Positions 1 to 11,762 of a stretch of DNA of 33,878 nucleotides are shown here, in pieces. The notes under the pieces were generated by a model that saw only the letters and a list, made by a program, of their open reading frames with translations, was not told where the DNA came from and did no database searches. The stretch spans positions 1 to 33,878 of the forward strand of contig JAJDNS010000145.1 of NCBI GenBank assembly GCA_022340585.1. The letters are read 5' to 3'. The stretch is from Acidobacteriota bacterium. GTDB lineage: Bacteria; Acidobacteriota; Vicinamibacteria; Fen-336. Numbering within the stretch: position 1 is the first letter of the stretch; each line of letters begins with the position of its first letter. The position numbers and the translations under genes are program-made.

Positions 1-122
1 AGGATCGCATCGTCGTTCGAAACGGGAAGCGGCCAGGTGGCTCGGAGCAGGGGGCCGCGGGCGACGGCGAAGGCCACCACCAGGAGGGCCGCGGCCAACA
101 GGCGTCGCGCTGTCGTGCTCAC
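1..122 (-). CDS. N-terminal fragment of a predicted membrane protein (partial)
   Basis: Reading the minus strand from a GTG at 122 gives 40 open codons running off the left window edge. The first residues are MSTTARRLLAAALLVVAF, a basic start followed by a hydrophobic stretch, then a segment ending PVSNDDAIL. A signal anchor followed by an Asn-Asp-Asp turn resembles the first periplasmic loop of polytopic GT-C-type glycosyltransferases or similar membrane proteins, but too little is visible to name it. It diverges from the DsbA-like gene at 218. No clear Shine-Dalgarno precedes the GTG, so the start is tentative. Confidence 0.45.
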   Translation of the reverse strand, partial: MSTTARRLLAAALLVVAFAVARGPLLRATWPLPVSNDDAI

Positions 123-182
123 GGGGCCAGAGTGTGCCTCAGCCGCGCCCGGCTGTACAGAACACCTCTCCGGGGAGGTCAT

Positions 183-211
183 TTGACCGCACCCCCCACC
201 CCGCTTAGCCT
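183..211 (+). promoter_or_regulatory. Putative promoter, leaderless, for the SurA-N/DsbA lipoprotein gene
   Basis: TTGACC at 183-188 is a good -35 box. It is separated by 17 bases from TAGCCT at 206-211, a TAnnnT-type -10. Seven bases downstream of the -10 is position 218, exactly the A of the start codon. No Shine-Dalgarno is visible upstream of 218, which supports a leaderless transcript. The -10 itself is weak (3 of 6 consensus bases). Confidence 0.45.
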
Positions 212-217
212 CAATAG

Positions 218-1276
218 ATGACGACCCAGCGCCTCTCTTCCCTCGCCGTCGCGGCCGTCCTGGCTGTCCTGACCGCCTGCTCCACCCCCGACGCGAGCAC
301 CGGCTCGGCGACCCGAGCGAACGTCCCCGCCGGCGACGACTCTGCTTCCGCCGTGGTGGCCCAGGTGAACGGGGAAGCCATCACCCGGGCTGAGCTCGAG
401 GAGGAGGCCGCGGCCCCCCTCGCGCGCCTGCGGCAGGAGGAGTACGACATCCGACGGCAGGTCCTCGAGACCCTCATCGCCGAGCGGCTCGTGGAGGCGG
501 CCGCCCGCGACCAGGGGATCTCGACCGAAGAGCTGCTCCGGCAGAACGTCGAGCAGGCAGTGCCGAGCCCGCCTCCCGCCCAGCTCGAAGGTATCTACGC
601 GCGGAACGAGGCCCGCTTCGCCGGGCAGACCCGAGAGCAGGCCTACGCCCGCATCGTGGAGCTGCTCGAGGAGAGGTCGGTCGCCGCGAAGCGGAGGGAG
701 TTCGAACGGGCCCTCCGCGAGAAGTCGGAGGTCACGATCTTCCTCGATCCCCCGCGGATCGCCGTCGACATCCCGGAGGACGCGGTGGGCACCGGCCCCG
801 AGAACGCGCCGGTGACGATCGTGGAGTTCACGGACTACCAGTGTCCCTACTGCCACCGGGCGCAGGACGTGATCGACCGGCTGCTGGAGCAGTACGAGGG
901 CAAGGTGCGCCTCGTGCACCGCGACTTCCCCCTGGAGAACCATCCCGGCGCGGTGCCCGCCGCCCGGGCCGCGCGCTGCGCCGCCGAGCAGGGGCGGTTC
1001 TGGGACTACCACCGCAGCCTGATGAAGGAGGAGGGGAGCCTCGACCGGGACGACCTGGCGCGTCGGGCGGCCAGGCTCAAGCTCGACACGGGTGAGTTCG
1101 CGGAGTGCCTCGCGTCCGATCGGCACCTGGAGACCATTCGCGCCGAGCTCGACCTGGGCAGCGAGCTGGGCGTCACCGGAACCCCGGCGTACTTCATCAA
1201 CGGCCGCATGGTCTCGGGAGCCCGGCCCTTCTCGGCCTTCAGCGAGATCATCGACGCCGAGCTCGCCGGGGACTAG
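218..1276 (+). CDS. Lipoprotein with SurA-N-like domain fused to a DsbA-family thioredoxin
   Basis: The 352-residue product has a lipoprotein signal (VLTAC, lipidated Cys21). A SurA_N/parvulin-chaperone-like helical segment follows at about residues 46-150 (VNGEAITRAEL, then VLETLIAERLVEAAA). The DsbA/Thioredoxin_4 domain spans about 190-345. The active site is C209-P-Y-C212 and the cis-proline loop is GTPAYF with Pro323. The PPIase domain normally found in SurA or PrsA is absent. The likely role is a membrane-anchored periplasmic thiol oxidoreductase or isomerase whose N-terminal chaperone module binds unfolded substrates; that coupling is inferred. Extra cysteines in the redox domain include those in ARCAAEQ and FAECLAS. 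The ATG at 218 is chosen because it gives an intact signal peptide and lies 7 bases after a -10-like box. Confidence 0.85.
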   Translation: MTTQRLSSLAVAAVLAVLTACSTPDASTGSATRANVPAGDDSASAVVAQVNGEAITRAELEEEAAAPLARLRQEEYDIRRQVLETLIAERLVEAAARDQGISTEELLRQNVEQAVPSPPPAQLEGIYARNEARFAGQTREQAYARIVELLEERSVAAKRREFERALREKSEVTIFLDPPRIAVDIPEDAVGTGPENAPVTIVEFTDYQCPYCHRAQDVIDRLLEQYEGKVRLVHRDFPLENHPGAVPAARAARCAAEQGRFWDYHRSLMKEEGSLDRDDLARRAARLKLDTGEFAECLASDRHLETIRAELDLGSELGVTGTPAYFINGRMVSGARPFSAFSEIIDAELAGD

Positions 1277-1351
1277 GTGCGCTCGCCGGGATCCGAAGCC
1301 CGGCGTGACGACGGAGCGAGGGCACGGGCAGTGACACGCCCCGCCTCGCGC

Positions 1352-1379
1352 TGGACTTCCGTGGGGGGAGCGATACACT
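1352..1379 (+). promoter_or_regulatory. Putative sigma-70-type promoter for speA
   Basis: TGGACT at 1352-1357 and TACACT at 1374-1379 are spaced by 16 bases. They lie 38 bases upstream of the TTG start of speA, in the 141-base gap after the DsbA-like gene. Each hexamer matches the consensus at 4 of 6 positions, so this is a moderate prediction. Confidence 0.35.
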
Positions 1380-1417
1380 CCCAAGTTGCGCGGAGCGGCG
1401 CAGGAGGTGCAGGGCAG

Positions 1418-3324
<1,907 letters not shown>

Positions 3325-3328
<4 letters not shown>

Positions 3329-4350
3329 GCTCCGGGCCCGATCGGAAGAGGACCGCCCTCACCGAGACCGCGGCCATCGACGTGCCCCTGATCTGCGGGG
3401 CGATGTACCCGTGCAGCAACCCCGAGCTCGTCGCCGCGGTCTCCGAAGCCGGGGGCCTCGGCATCGTCCAGCCCATCTCCCTGACCTGGGTGCACGGCCA
3501 CGACTTCCGGGAGGGGCTCCGTCTCATCCGGCGCCTGACCTCGAAGCCCATTGGCATGAACGCCCTCATCGAGCAGTCTTCGCGCACCTACCGGCTCCGG
3601 ATGGAGCGGTGGATCGACATCGCCCTCGAGGAGGGCGTGCGCTTCTTCGTCACCTCGCTGGGCAACCCGCGCTGGGTGGTGGATCGGGTCCACCCCTCCG
3701 GAGGTGTCGTCTACCACGACGCCACCGAGCGAAAGTGGGCGGTCAAGGGGGCGGAGAGCGGCGTCGACGGCCTGATCGCGGTCAACGACCGGGCCGGAGG
3801 CCACGCCGGCAGCCGGACGGCGGCGGCCCTCGTCGAGGAGCTCGGAGACCTGGGGCTCCCCCTCGTGTGCGCGGGCGGGATCGGAGACGAGCGCGACTAC
3901 GTGCAGGCCATGGCCCTGGGCTACGTGGGGGCCCAGCTGGGCACGCGATTCATCGCCACCGAGGAGTGCCACGCGAGCCCGGGCTACAAGCAGGCGATCG
4001 TGGACGCAGGTGCCTCGGATGTGGTGCTGACCGAACGCATCACCGGGGTGCCCGTCGCGGTCCTCGACACTCCCCGGGTGCGCCGGCTCGGCACGAAGGC
4101 GGGACCGATCGCCCGCTGGATGCTCCGGCGGCGTCGCACCCGGCACTGGATGCGCGCCTACTACGGGCTGCGCTCGCTGTGGGAGCTGAAGCGGGGCCTG
4201 CACCGCGATGCCCCCGAGCGCGACTACTGGCTGGCCGGCCGGAGCGTGGCCGGGGTCCGGGCGATCGAGCCCGCCGGCGCCATCGTGCGCCGCTTCTCCG
4301 ACGCCTGGCAGGAGGCGTCGACCGACGGCGGGGCCACGTCGCGGGCCTGA
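3325..4350 (+). CDS. Nitronate monooxygenase / 2-nitropropane dioxygenase family FMN enzyme
   Basis: The 341-residue FMN-dependent TIM-barrel protein begins with the family pattern PLICGAMYPCSNPELVAAVSEAG (written here in part: GAMYPCSNPEL). VNDRAGGHAG carries the conserved His160 that acts as catalytic base in nitronate monooxygenases. VCAGGIGD and GAQLGTRF bind the FMN phosphate. Known members oxidise alkyl nitronates or propionate-3-nitronate, and others are of unknown substrate, including enoyl-ACP reductase FabK-like enzymes. The start is the GTG at 3325, overlapping the speA stop as GTGA. No independent Shine-Dalgarno is visible, which points to translational coupling with speA. A link to polyamine metabolism is suggested only by this overlap. 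The C-terminal 60 residues are Arg-rich and helical. Confidence 0.82.
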
Positions 4351-4372
4351 GCCGGGGCCCGACGCCTCTCCC

Positions 4373-4378
4373 TATAAT
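4373..4378 (+). promoter_or_regulatory. Consensus -10 box TATAAT placed for a leaderless transcript
   Basis: A perfect TATAAT ends 7 bases before the ATG at 4385, so the expected +1 is the A of the start codon. No convincing -35 and no Shine-Dalgarno are visible. It lies in the 34-base gap after the nitronate-monooxygenase-like gene. Confidence 0.5.
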
Positions 4379-4384
4379 GAGCCG

Positions 4385-5758
4385 ATGCTGAAGACTCCTT
4401 CGCGCCTCCTCTGCGTCGTCGCGGCGGCGGCGCTGCTCGTCGGATGCCGCGGCGAGGGCCCCCCTTACGACAACCTCGTCTTCGTCACCGTCGACACCCT
4501 CCGCGCGGACCACCTGGGCCTCTACGGCTACCCGCGGCCCACCTCGCCCTACCTCGACGAGCTCGGGCGCGAGGGCGTGGTGTTCTGGCACGCCGTCGCC
4601 GCCAGCTCGCACACCGCGCCGTCTCACGCGACCATGCTGACCTCCCTCTACCCGGAGCAGCACCGGGTCCTGGAGAACGGGCACGCCCTGGACCCGGGGA
4701 TCCCGAGCCTGGCCGGGCTCCTCCAGGCGCAGGGAATCGAGACCGTGGGGTTCGTGTCCGTCCGCTTCCTCGCCGGGCTCAGCCCGGGCTTCGACATCCT
4801 CGACGCCCAGGTGGCCGACGGCGAGGTCTTCCGCACCGCCAACCTCACCGTGGACCGGGCGATCGAGTGGCTGCGGACCCGCGACCGGACTCGCCGGTTC
4901 GCCCTCTGGGTCCACGTCTACGATCCCCATCAGCACGTCGTCACCACACGGATGCCCGAGCCCTGGTACCGCCTCATGCGGGAGGACTCGGCCCGCCGGG
5001 GCGGGGAGCTTCTCTACTTCGTCCGGCAGGAGCAGGGGTACCCCCGCGATGGGCTGAGCGGGAGCTTCAACCGGTACGACGCCCAGATCGCCTTCGTCGA
5101 CGACCAGATCCGTCGCCTGTTCGAGGCCGCGGCCGAGGTTTCCCCGGCCTCCCGGACGCTGCGGGTCGTCACCGCCGACCACGGCGAGGGCCTCGGCAAC
5201 CACAACTTCGAGGGCCACGGGCGAAACCTCTACCAGGAGCAGGTCCGCGTCCCCCTCATCCTCCACGGAGACACCGAGCGTCTGCGCCACGGGGTGATCA
5301 CCAGCCTCGTACGGCACGTCGACCTGCTGCCCACCTTCGGCGAGCTCCTCGGAGTGACCGCCAGCCCCTCGGAGCTGGGCCTGGAGGGAGTGTCCCTCGT
5401 CCCCCTGCTCCGGGACCCCTCGGCCGACCTGGGAATCGAGCCCGCGTTCTCCCAGCGACGCCCTCCGGACGAGCGACGAGTGAGCATCGGATGGGAGCCG
5501 GGGATCAAGCTGGCGGTCCAGGACGGCCGCTTCAAGTACATCCGCAACCCCGAGCCCCCGCACGAGCTCTACGACCTCCAGAGCGATCCCTACGAGCTCC
5601 GCAACCTCATCCGGCGGCACCACCCGGAGAAGGAGCGGCTGGAAAGGTGGCTCCTGGACAAGTACGAGAAGCTGTCCGGCGATCACCGGGCGGAGAGCCC
5701 CACCGACGAGATCGATCCCGAGATCCTGGAGGATCTGAAGGCCCTCGGGTACATCTAG
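4385..5758 (+). CDS. Sulfatase-fold (alkaline phosphatase superfamily) lipoprotein
   Basis: The 457-residue protein has a lipoprotein signal ending LLVGC (Cys21). The arylsulfatase/alkaline-phosphatase fold shows metal ligands in VTVDTLRAD (Asp37) and TADHGEG (Asp265, His266), followed by FEGHGRNLYQEQVRVPLIL. The nucleophile site reads T77-A-P-S-H81 rather than Cys/Ser-x-Pro-Ser-Arg. Formylglycine maturation is therefore not expected, and Thr77 could act directly, as in phosphoethanolamine transferases. The tail LKALGYI is typical of a group of sulfatase-like lipoproteins. The substrate is unknown; hydrolysis or transfer of a phosphate or sulfate ester at the cell surface is the safest reading. 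The ATG at 4385 is chosen over an upstream in-frame ATG at 4208 because it gives the lipobox and sits next to TATAAT. It ends 4 bases before a convergent gene. Confidence 0.85.
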   Translation: MLKTPSRLLCVVAAAALLVGCRGEGPPYDNLVFVTVDTLRADHLGLYGYPRPTSPYLDELGREGVVFWHAVAASSHTAPSHATMLTSLYPEQHRVLENGHALDPGIPSLAGLLQAQGIETVGFVSVRFLAGLSPGFDILDAQVADGEVFRTANLTVDRAIEWLRTRDRTRRFALWVHVYDPHQHVVTTRMPEPWYRLMREDSARRGGELLYFVRQEQGYPRDGLSGSFNRYDAQIAFVDDQIRRLFEAAAEVSPASRTLRVVTADHGEGLGNHNFEGHGRNLYQEQVRVPLILHGDTERLRHGVITSLVRHVDLLPTFGELLGVTASPSELGLEGVSLVPLLRDPSADLGIEPAFSQRRPPDERRVSIGWEPGIKLAVQDGRFKYIRNPEPPHELYDLQSDPYELRNLIRRHHPEKERLERWLLDKYEKLSGDHRAESPTDEIDPEILEDLKALGYI

Positions 5759-5762
5759 GAGT

Positions 5763-6722
5763 CTATTGGTCCGCGGCGAGCTGGGCCGGCAGGTCGTAGC
5801 CCATCTGCCTCAGTACGAACAGCGACCACGACCGCTCGAAGTAGAACAGGGGCTGGAAGAGCACCTGCATGACCACGGGGAGGAAGCCGATGCAGCAGGT
5901 CAGGCATCCCCCGACGAAGATCAGCACGCCGAAGCCGACTGAGAAGACCAGCTTGAGCAGGAGGTAGATCACGAAGGCGCCGGGATGCTGGGTGACGAGG
6001 GATTCGAGCACTCGGGCCGCCTGGCCACAGCGCAGCCCGGTGGCGAGCTGGAGAGGGGCGACGAAGTCACGCAGGGCCAGAGAGGCCAGGGCCAACAGGG
6101 GCAGGGCCAGAGCGAGCAGAACGAGAACCGGCAGTAGGGCCAGGGCCGCGGCCCCGCCGGCCGCACCCTCCAGTCGACCACGCGCGTAGGCCACCGCGGC
6201 CACGGCAACGAGACCGGCCCCGAACAGCACGACGAAGATCGCGGCCAGGCTCAGCCCGAACCGCCAGCCGAAGTAGGACTGGGCCGGGGCCGCGTGCTGG
6301 CTCCAGGGCCGGCTGATCTCGGCACGGCCGCTGGCCACGTTGTCGAGGTACATGAAGGTGCCGCGGGAGTTGATCCAGAGCACCAGGGCCAGAACCCCGG
6401 CGATGGCGACCAGGCCGAGGATCGCGCCGAGCGTCACCTCCACGGCGTGGGCGGAGAGCCAGGCGGTGGCGGTGCCCACCGCCTCCGTCACCTTCTCGCC
6501 GAAGCCGTGGGCGCCACCGGGCCAGCCGCCCCGGTGCCCGTCTCCGCCGCCCCCCCCACCCCCATTGAGCGTCCGGCCACACTGGTCGAGGAACGCCAGG
6601 AAGCCGAGGACCAGCCACCTCTCGACGCGAATCGGGAACAGGTTGCGCCGCGTGTGCTCGATCGCGTCCCGCGCCGCGTCGGTGACCGACACGGCCGAGA
6701 CCGGCGGGCTCGCCGAGGCCAT
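5763..6722 (-). CDS. Multi-pass integral membrane protein of unknown function
   Basis: The 319-residue protein has five to six hydrophobic segments. The first is near residues 35-50 (WLVLGFLAFL). Others are near 105-130, a pair around 155-185 and 195-225, and a long C-terminal hydrophobic hairpin containing GGCLTCCIGF. After the first segment there is a Gly-rich loop with seven consecutive glycines, so the corresponding DNA is a C-rich homopolymer near 6545-6560. The protein ends in a soluble tail, FERSWSLFVLRQMGYDLPAQ. The general layout resembles uncharacterised DUF4013/DUF7544-like membrane proteins, but I do not recognise a specific family. A ribosome site (GGAAGGAGGG) precedes the ATG at 6722. 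A TAGAAT box lies at 6755-6750 on the same strand. Confidence 0.8.
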   Translation of the reverse strand: MASASPPVSAVSVTDAARDAIEHTRRNLFPIRVERWLVLGFLAFLDQCGRTLNGGGGGGGDGHRGGWPGGAHGFGEKVTEAVGTATAWLSAHAVEVTLGAILGLVAIAGVLALVLWINSRGTFMYLDNVASGRAEISRPWSQHAAPAQSYFGWRFGLSLAAIFVVLFGAGLVAVAAVAYARGRLEGAAGGAAALALLPVLVLLALALPLLALASLALRDFVAPLQLATGLRCGQAARVLESLVTQHPGAFVIYLLLKLVFSVGFGVLIFVGGCLTCCIGFLPVVMQVLFQPLFYFERSWSLFVLRQMGYDLPAQLAADQ

Positions 6723-6749
6723 GGGTCCCTCCTTCCCTGGGGCAGGGGC

Positions 6750-6755
6750 ATTCTA
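6750..6755 (-). promoter_or_regulatory. -10-like box TAGAAT upstream of the membrane protein gene
   Basis: TAGAAT on the minus strand (5 of 6 consensus bases) gives a predicted start near 6743 and a 21-base leader that contains the Shine-Dalgarno. No good -35 is seen. Confidence 0.35.
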
Positions 6756-6792
6756 TGCCGGGCGGGGCCCCGGGGTCTCGACCAGACGGGCG

Positions 6793-7194
6793 TCAGGTGT
6801 TGAGCAGGACCACCGCGTGGTCGTTGTTGGCGGTGGCCAGGACCACGAGGGACTCTCCCTGGCCGGGCACCGTGGTCGCGTACAGGTGGTGCACGTCCAC
6901 CGATCCCCTGGCCAGCCTCTCGGTGACGTGCCGGAGCATCCCCGGCTTGTGGGGAACGTCCGCCAACACGACGTCGGATTCCTTCGGGTCGTAGTTCCGG
7001 GCGCGGAGAGCGCCGACGACACGGAGGTTGTCGTCGGTCACGAGGTGCACGACCCCCACCGCCCCCTCCGTCCAGGCGCTGGTCGCGAGTATGTCGACTC
7101 CCTTCTCCGCCACCGTCCTCGCGATCTGATCGAGCACGCCGACCTCGTTCTCGATCCGGAGCACGACCTCCTTCCCCAGTCGGGCCTTGAGCAT
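6793..7194 (-). CDS. Tandem ACT-domain protein
   Basis: The 133-residue protein is made almost entirely of two ACT domains. The first is at about residues 8-55 (VVLRIENEVGVLDQIARTVAEKG), with the typical glycine at the first strand-helix turn. The second is at about 75-130 (VVLADVPHKPGMLRHVTERLA). ACT domains bind amino acids or other small ligands and usually act as regulatory modules; here there is no attached catalytic domain. A role as a stand-alone amino-acid-responsive regulator is inferred from fold alone. The ATG at 7194 has a GAGGGGGTGA ribosome site. A longer in-frame reading to 7260 adds a basic, non-domain stretch and is not preferred. It is divergent from the Cys-rich lipoprotein gene. 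Confidence 0.85.
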   Translation of the reverse strand: MLKARLGKEVVLRIENEVGVLDQIARTVAEKGVDILATSAWTEGAVGVVHLVTDDNLRVVGALRARNYDPKESDVVLADVPHKPGMLRHVTERLARGSVDVHHLYATTVPGQGESLVVLATANNDHAVVLLNT

Positions 7195-7219
7195 GGCTCT
7201 CACCCCCTCTTTCGCCCTC

Positions 7220-7228
7220 ACGCTAGCA
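7220..7228 (-). promoter_or_regulatory. Extended -10 (TGCTAGCGT) for the ACT-domain gene
   Basis: The minus strand reads TGC followed by TAGCGT, an extended -10 pattern. The predicted +1 is near 7213, leaving an 18-base leader with the Shine-Dalgarno. The same 10-mer GTGCTAGCGT occurs ahead of the YkgJ-type gene at 19578-19587. Confidence 0.4.
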
Positions 7229-7300
7229 CAGGGGTGGGCCCATTGGCCTCTTTTTCGCAAGATGTGACCCTCCGCACGATTCCACCCCCAACGGAGAGGG

Positions 7301-7306
7301 TATACT
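7301..7306 (+). promoter_or_regulatory. -10 box TATACT for the Cys-rich lipoprotein gene
   Basis: TATACT (5 of 6 consensus bases) lies 32 bases before the ATG at 7338. The predicted leader of about 25 bases carries the AGGAG ribosome site at 7328-7332. No clear -35. Confidence 0.45.
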
Positions 7307-7337
7307 GGAAGCTCACAAACTGGTTACAGGAGTTCTG

Positions 7338-7925
7338 ATGAACGCCAAGCGTCTGTTGGGTATTGCTGTTGCTGCGCCCGCACTCTTCGCCGTCGTCTAC
7401 TGCGGCTCGTCCGATTCGACTCCCCCCACCGTCCCGACCCCGGCCCCGACCGCCGGCCCCACCGCTCCGCCCGTGCTGGGGCCCCTCCACTGCGACCCGA
7501 CTCCACCGCCCCTCTACGGCTTCAGAATGAAGGTCCACCAGAACTCGGGGAACCGCAAGACCATCGACGCCACCCCCCAGGTCATCGACATGGACGGCTA
7601 CTGCCAGGCGACCGGCCAGGACGGCAGGTTCTGCTACACACGCCTCGAGGGCAACCCCCAGCGCGAGGACTGCGACGCCATGGCCGTGGGCGTCGCCCCG
7701 GACACCGGTCGGTACGGCCCCCGGTGGCTGTTCGACAGTGCTCCCTGCGGAGACATCCCCGCCGGAGGGTCAGGGTGCAACAACCACCCGGACAACCAGT
7801 TCCTGGTCATCGCCAAGGGAACGGGCCGAGTCGCGGCCTGCGCGACCCAGGATGTCCCCATCGCCGACGGGGGATCCCGGTGTGGCGAGTGCCGGATCAG
7901 CCCGGCCAGCGGCCGCTGTCAGTAG
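7338..7925 (+). CDS. Cys-rich exported protein, probable lipoprotein, unknown function
   Basis: The 195-residue product starts with a basic n-region and a hydrophobic stretch ending AVVYCGSSDS. Cys22 sits where a lipidated cysteine would be, although Tyr at -1 is atypical. Residues 26-50 form a Pro/Thr/Ala-rich spacer. The mature domain contains ten further cysteines (contexts LHCDP, GYCQA, FCYTR, EDCDA, APCGD, SGCNN, AACAT, RCGEC, RCQ). The even number suggests up to five disulfides in a small extracytoplasmic fold. I recognise no family. It is transcribed alone, divergent from the ACT gene and convergent with the efflux operon, with a perfect hairpin directly after its stop. Confidence 0.75.
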   Translation: MNAKRLLGIAVAAPALFAVVYCGSSDSTPPTVPTPAPTAGPTAPPVLGPLHCDPTPPPLYGFRMKVHQNSGNRKTIDATPQVIDMDGYCQATGQDGRFCYTRLEGNPQREDCDAMAVGVAPDTGRYGPRWLFDSAPCGDIPAGGSGCNNHPDNQFLVIAKGTGRVAACATQDVPIADGGSRCGECRISPASGRCQ

Positions 7926-7929
7926 CGGG

Positions 7930-7959
7930 CTGACCCGGCCACGCCGCCCGCCGGGTCAG
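7930..7959. terminator. Perfect bidirectional hairpin between convergent genes
   Basis: Arm CTGACCCGGC at 7930-7939 pairs exactly with GCCGGGTCAG at 7950-7959 across a 10-base loop. There is no T-tract on either side. It lies between the Cys-rich lipoprotein stop and the end of the efflux operon. The right arm includes the TGA stop of the PII-like gene, so the hairpin can serve both strands. Confidence 0.6.
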
Positions 7960-8246
7960 TCGAACTCCTCGGCGTCGAAGGTGAAGAATCGCGTGGCCTC
8001 GGCCACGCCGGCTTCGTCGCGAACGCGCCGGAGCAGGGCCTGGGCCGGCTTCCACCTCTCGTCGGGCACGACGGCGAAGAGGAGGCTGGACGCTCCGGGG
8101 TGAACGCGGTCCCCCGTCTTGAGGCCGGTCCGGCCGGCCCCGATGATCCGGGGAATCACCGTGAAGCCCAGGTCGACCTCGAACAGGGCGCGCTCGAAGG
8201 CCGGCATCGCGTCCGAGTCGGTGACGACGACGACGGCCTTCTTCAT
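7956..8246 (-). CDS. PII-like small signalling protein of the efflux operon
   Basis: The 96-residue protein has the size and pattern of a PII/CutA-type ferredoxin-like fold. It has an N-terminal strand (KKAVVVVTDSD), a helix, a strand (GFTVIPRIIGAG), a flexible loop comparable with the PII T-loop (RTGLKTGDRVHPGASS), and a second strand-helix unit (LLFAVVPDE then a helix). It does not carry the classical GlnB uridylylation motif. PII-like proteins encoded beside RND metal pumps (for example DUF3240) are known, and it may sense a ligand and tune the pump or the adjacent small membrane protein; that is inference. The start ATG at 8246 overlaps the preceding gene's stop by 4 bases (ATGA). An upstream in-frame ATG at 8276 lies inside that gene and is less likely. 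Confidence 0.72.
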   Translation of the reverse strand: MKKAVVVVTDSDAMPAFERALFEVDLGFTVIPRIIGAGRTGLKTGDRVHPGASSLLFAVVPDERWKPAQALLRRVRDEAGVAEATRFFTFDAEEFD

Positions 8247-8461
8247 CGGCCGCTCGCCCGGGATGCGGGAAGGCACGGCGGCAGGCCGAGCTTGCGGAAG
8301 ACGGCCATCGCCGGGCAGGCGTTCGTGAAAGCAGACTGGAAGAGGTTCGCCCCGACGAACGCGGTGAAGAGGAAGAAACCCGGATGCACCCAGTAGCCCA
8401 GGGCCACCGAGAGCATCACGAGCAGGCCGGCCATGGCCCTGAGTGCACGCTCTATCGTCAT
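8243..8461 (-). CDS. YgaP-type small membrane protein (DUF2892-like)
   Basis: The 72-residue protein has two hydrophobic segments. The first is about residues 8-26 (AMAGLLVMLSVALGYWV) and the second 29-46 (FFLFTAFVGANLFQSAF). NACPAMAVFRKLGL follows, with a cysteine just after the second helix. This matches the DUF2892 family, which includes the membrane part of the rhodanese YgaP. In YgaP that segment anchors a sulfurtransferase; here only the membrane part is present. A good ribosome site (AAGGAGATGAG) precedes the ATG at 8461. It follows the RND gene by 38 bases and overlaps the PII-like gene. Confidence 0.8.
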   Translation of the reverse strand: MTIERALRAMAGLLVMLSVALGYWVHPGFFLFTAFVGANLFQSAFTNACPAMAVFRKLGLPPCLPASRASGR

Positions 8462-8499
8462 AATCTCATCTCCTTCAACGGATGGGGCCAGACCCCGCT

Positions 8500-11760
<3,261 letters not shown>

Positions 11761-11762
11761 CG

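Noticed and set aside
1277..1417. N-terminal extension of speA from a GTG at 1277
   Set aside because: It adds 47 low-complexity residues and contains the likely promoter. The TTG at 1418 has a strong ribosome site and gives the family's normal N-terminus.
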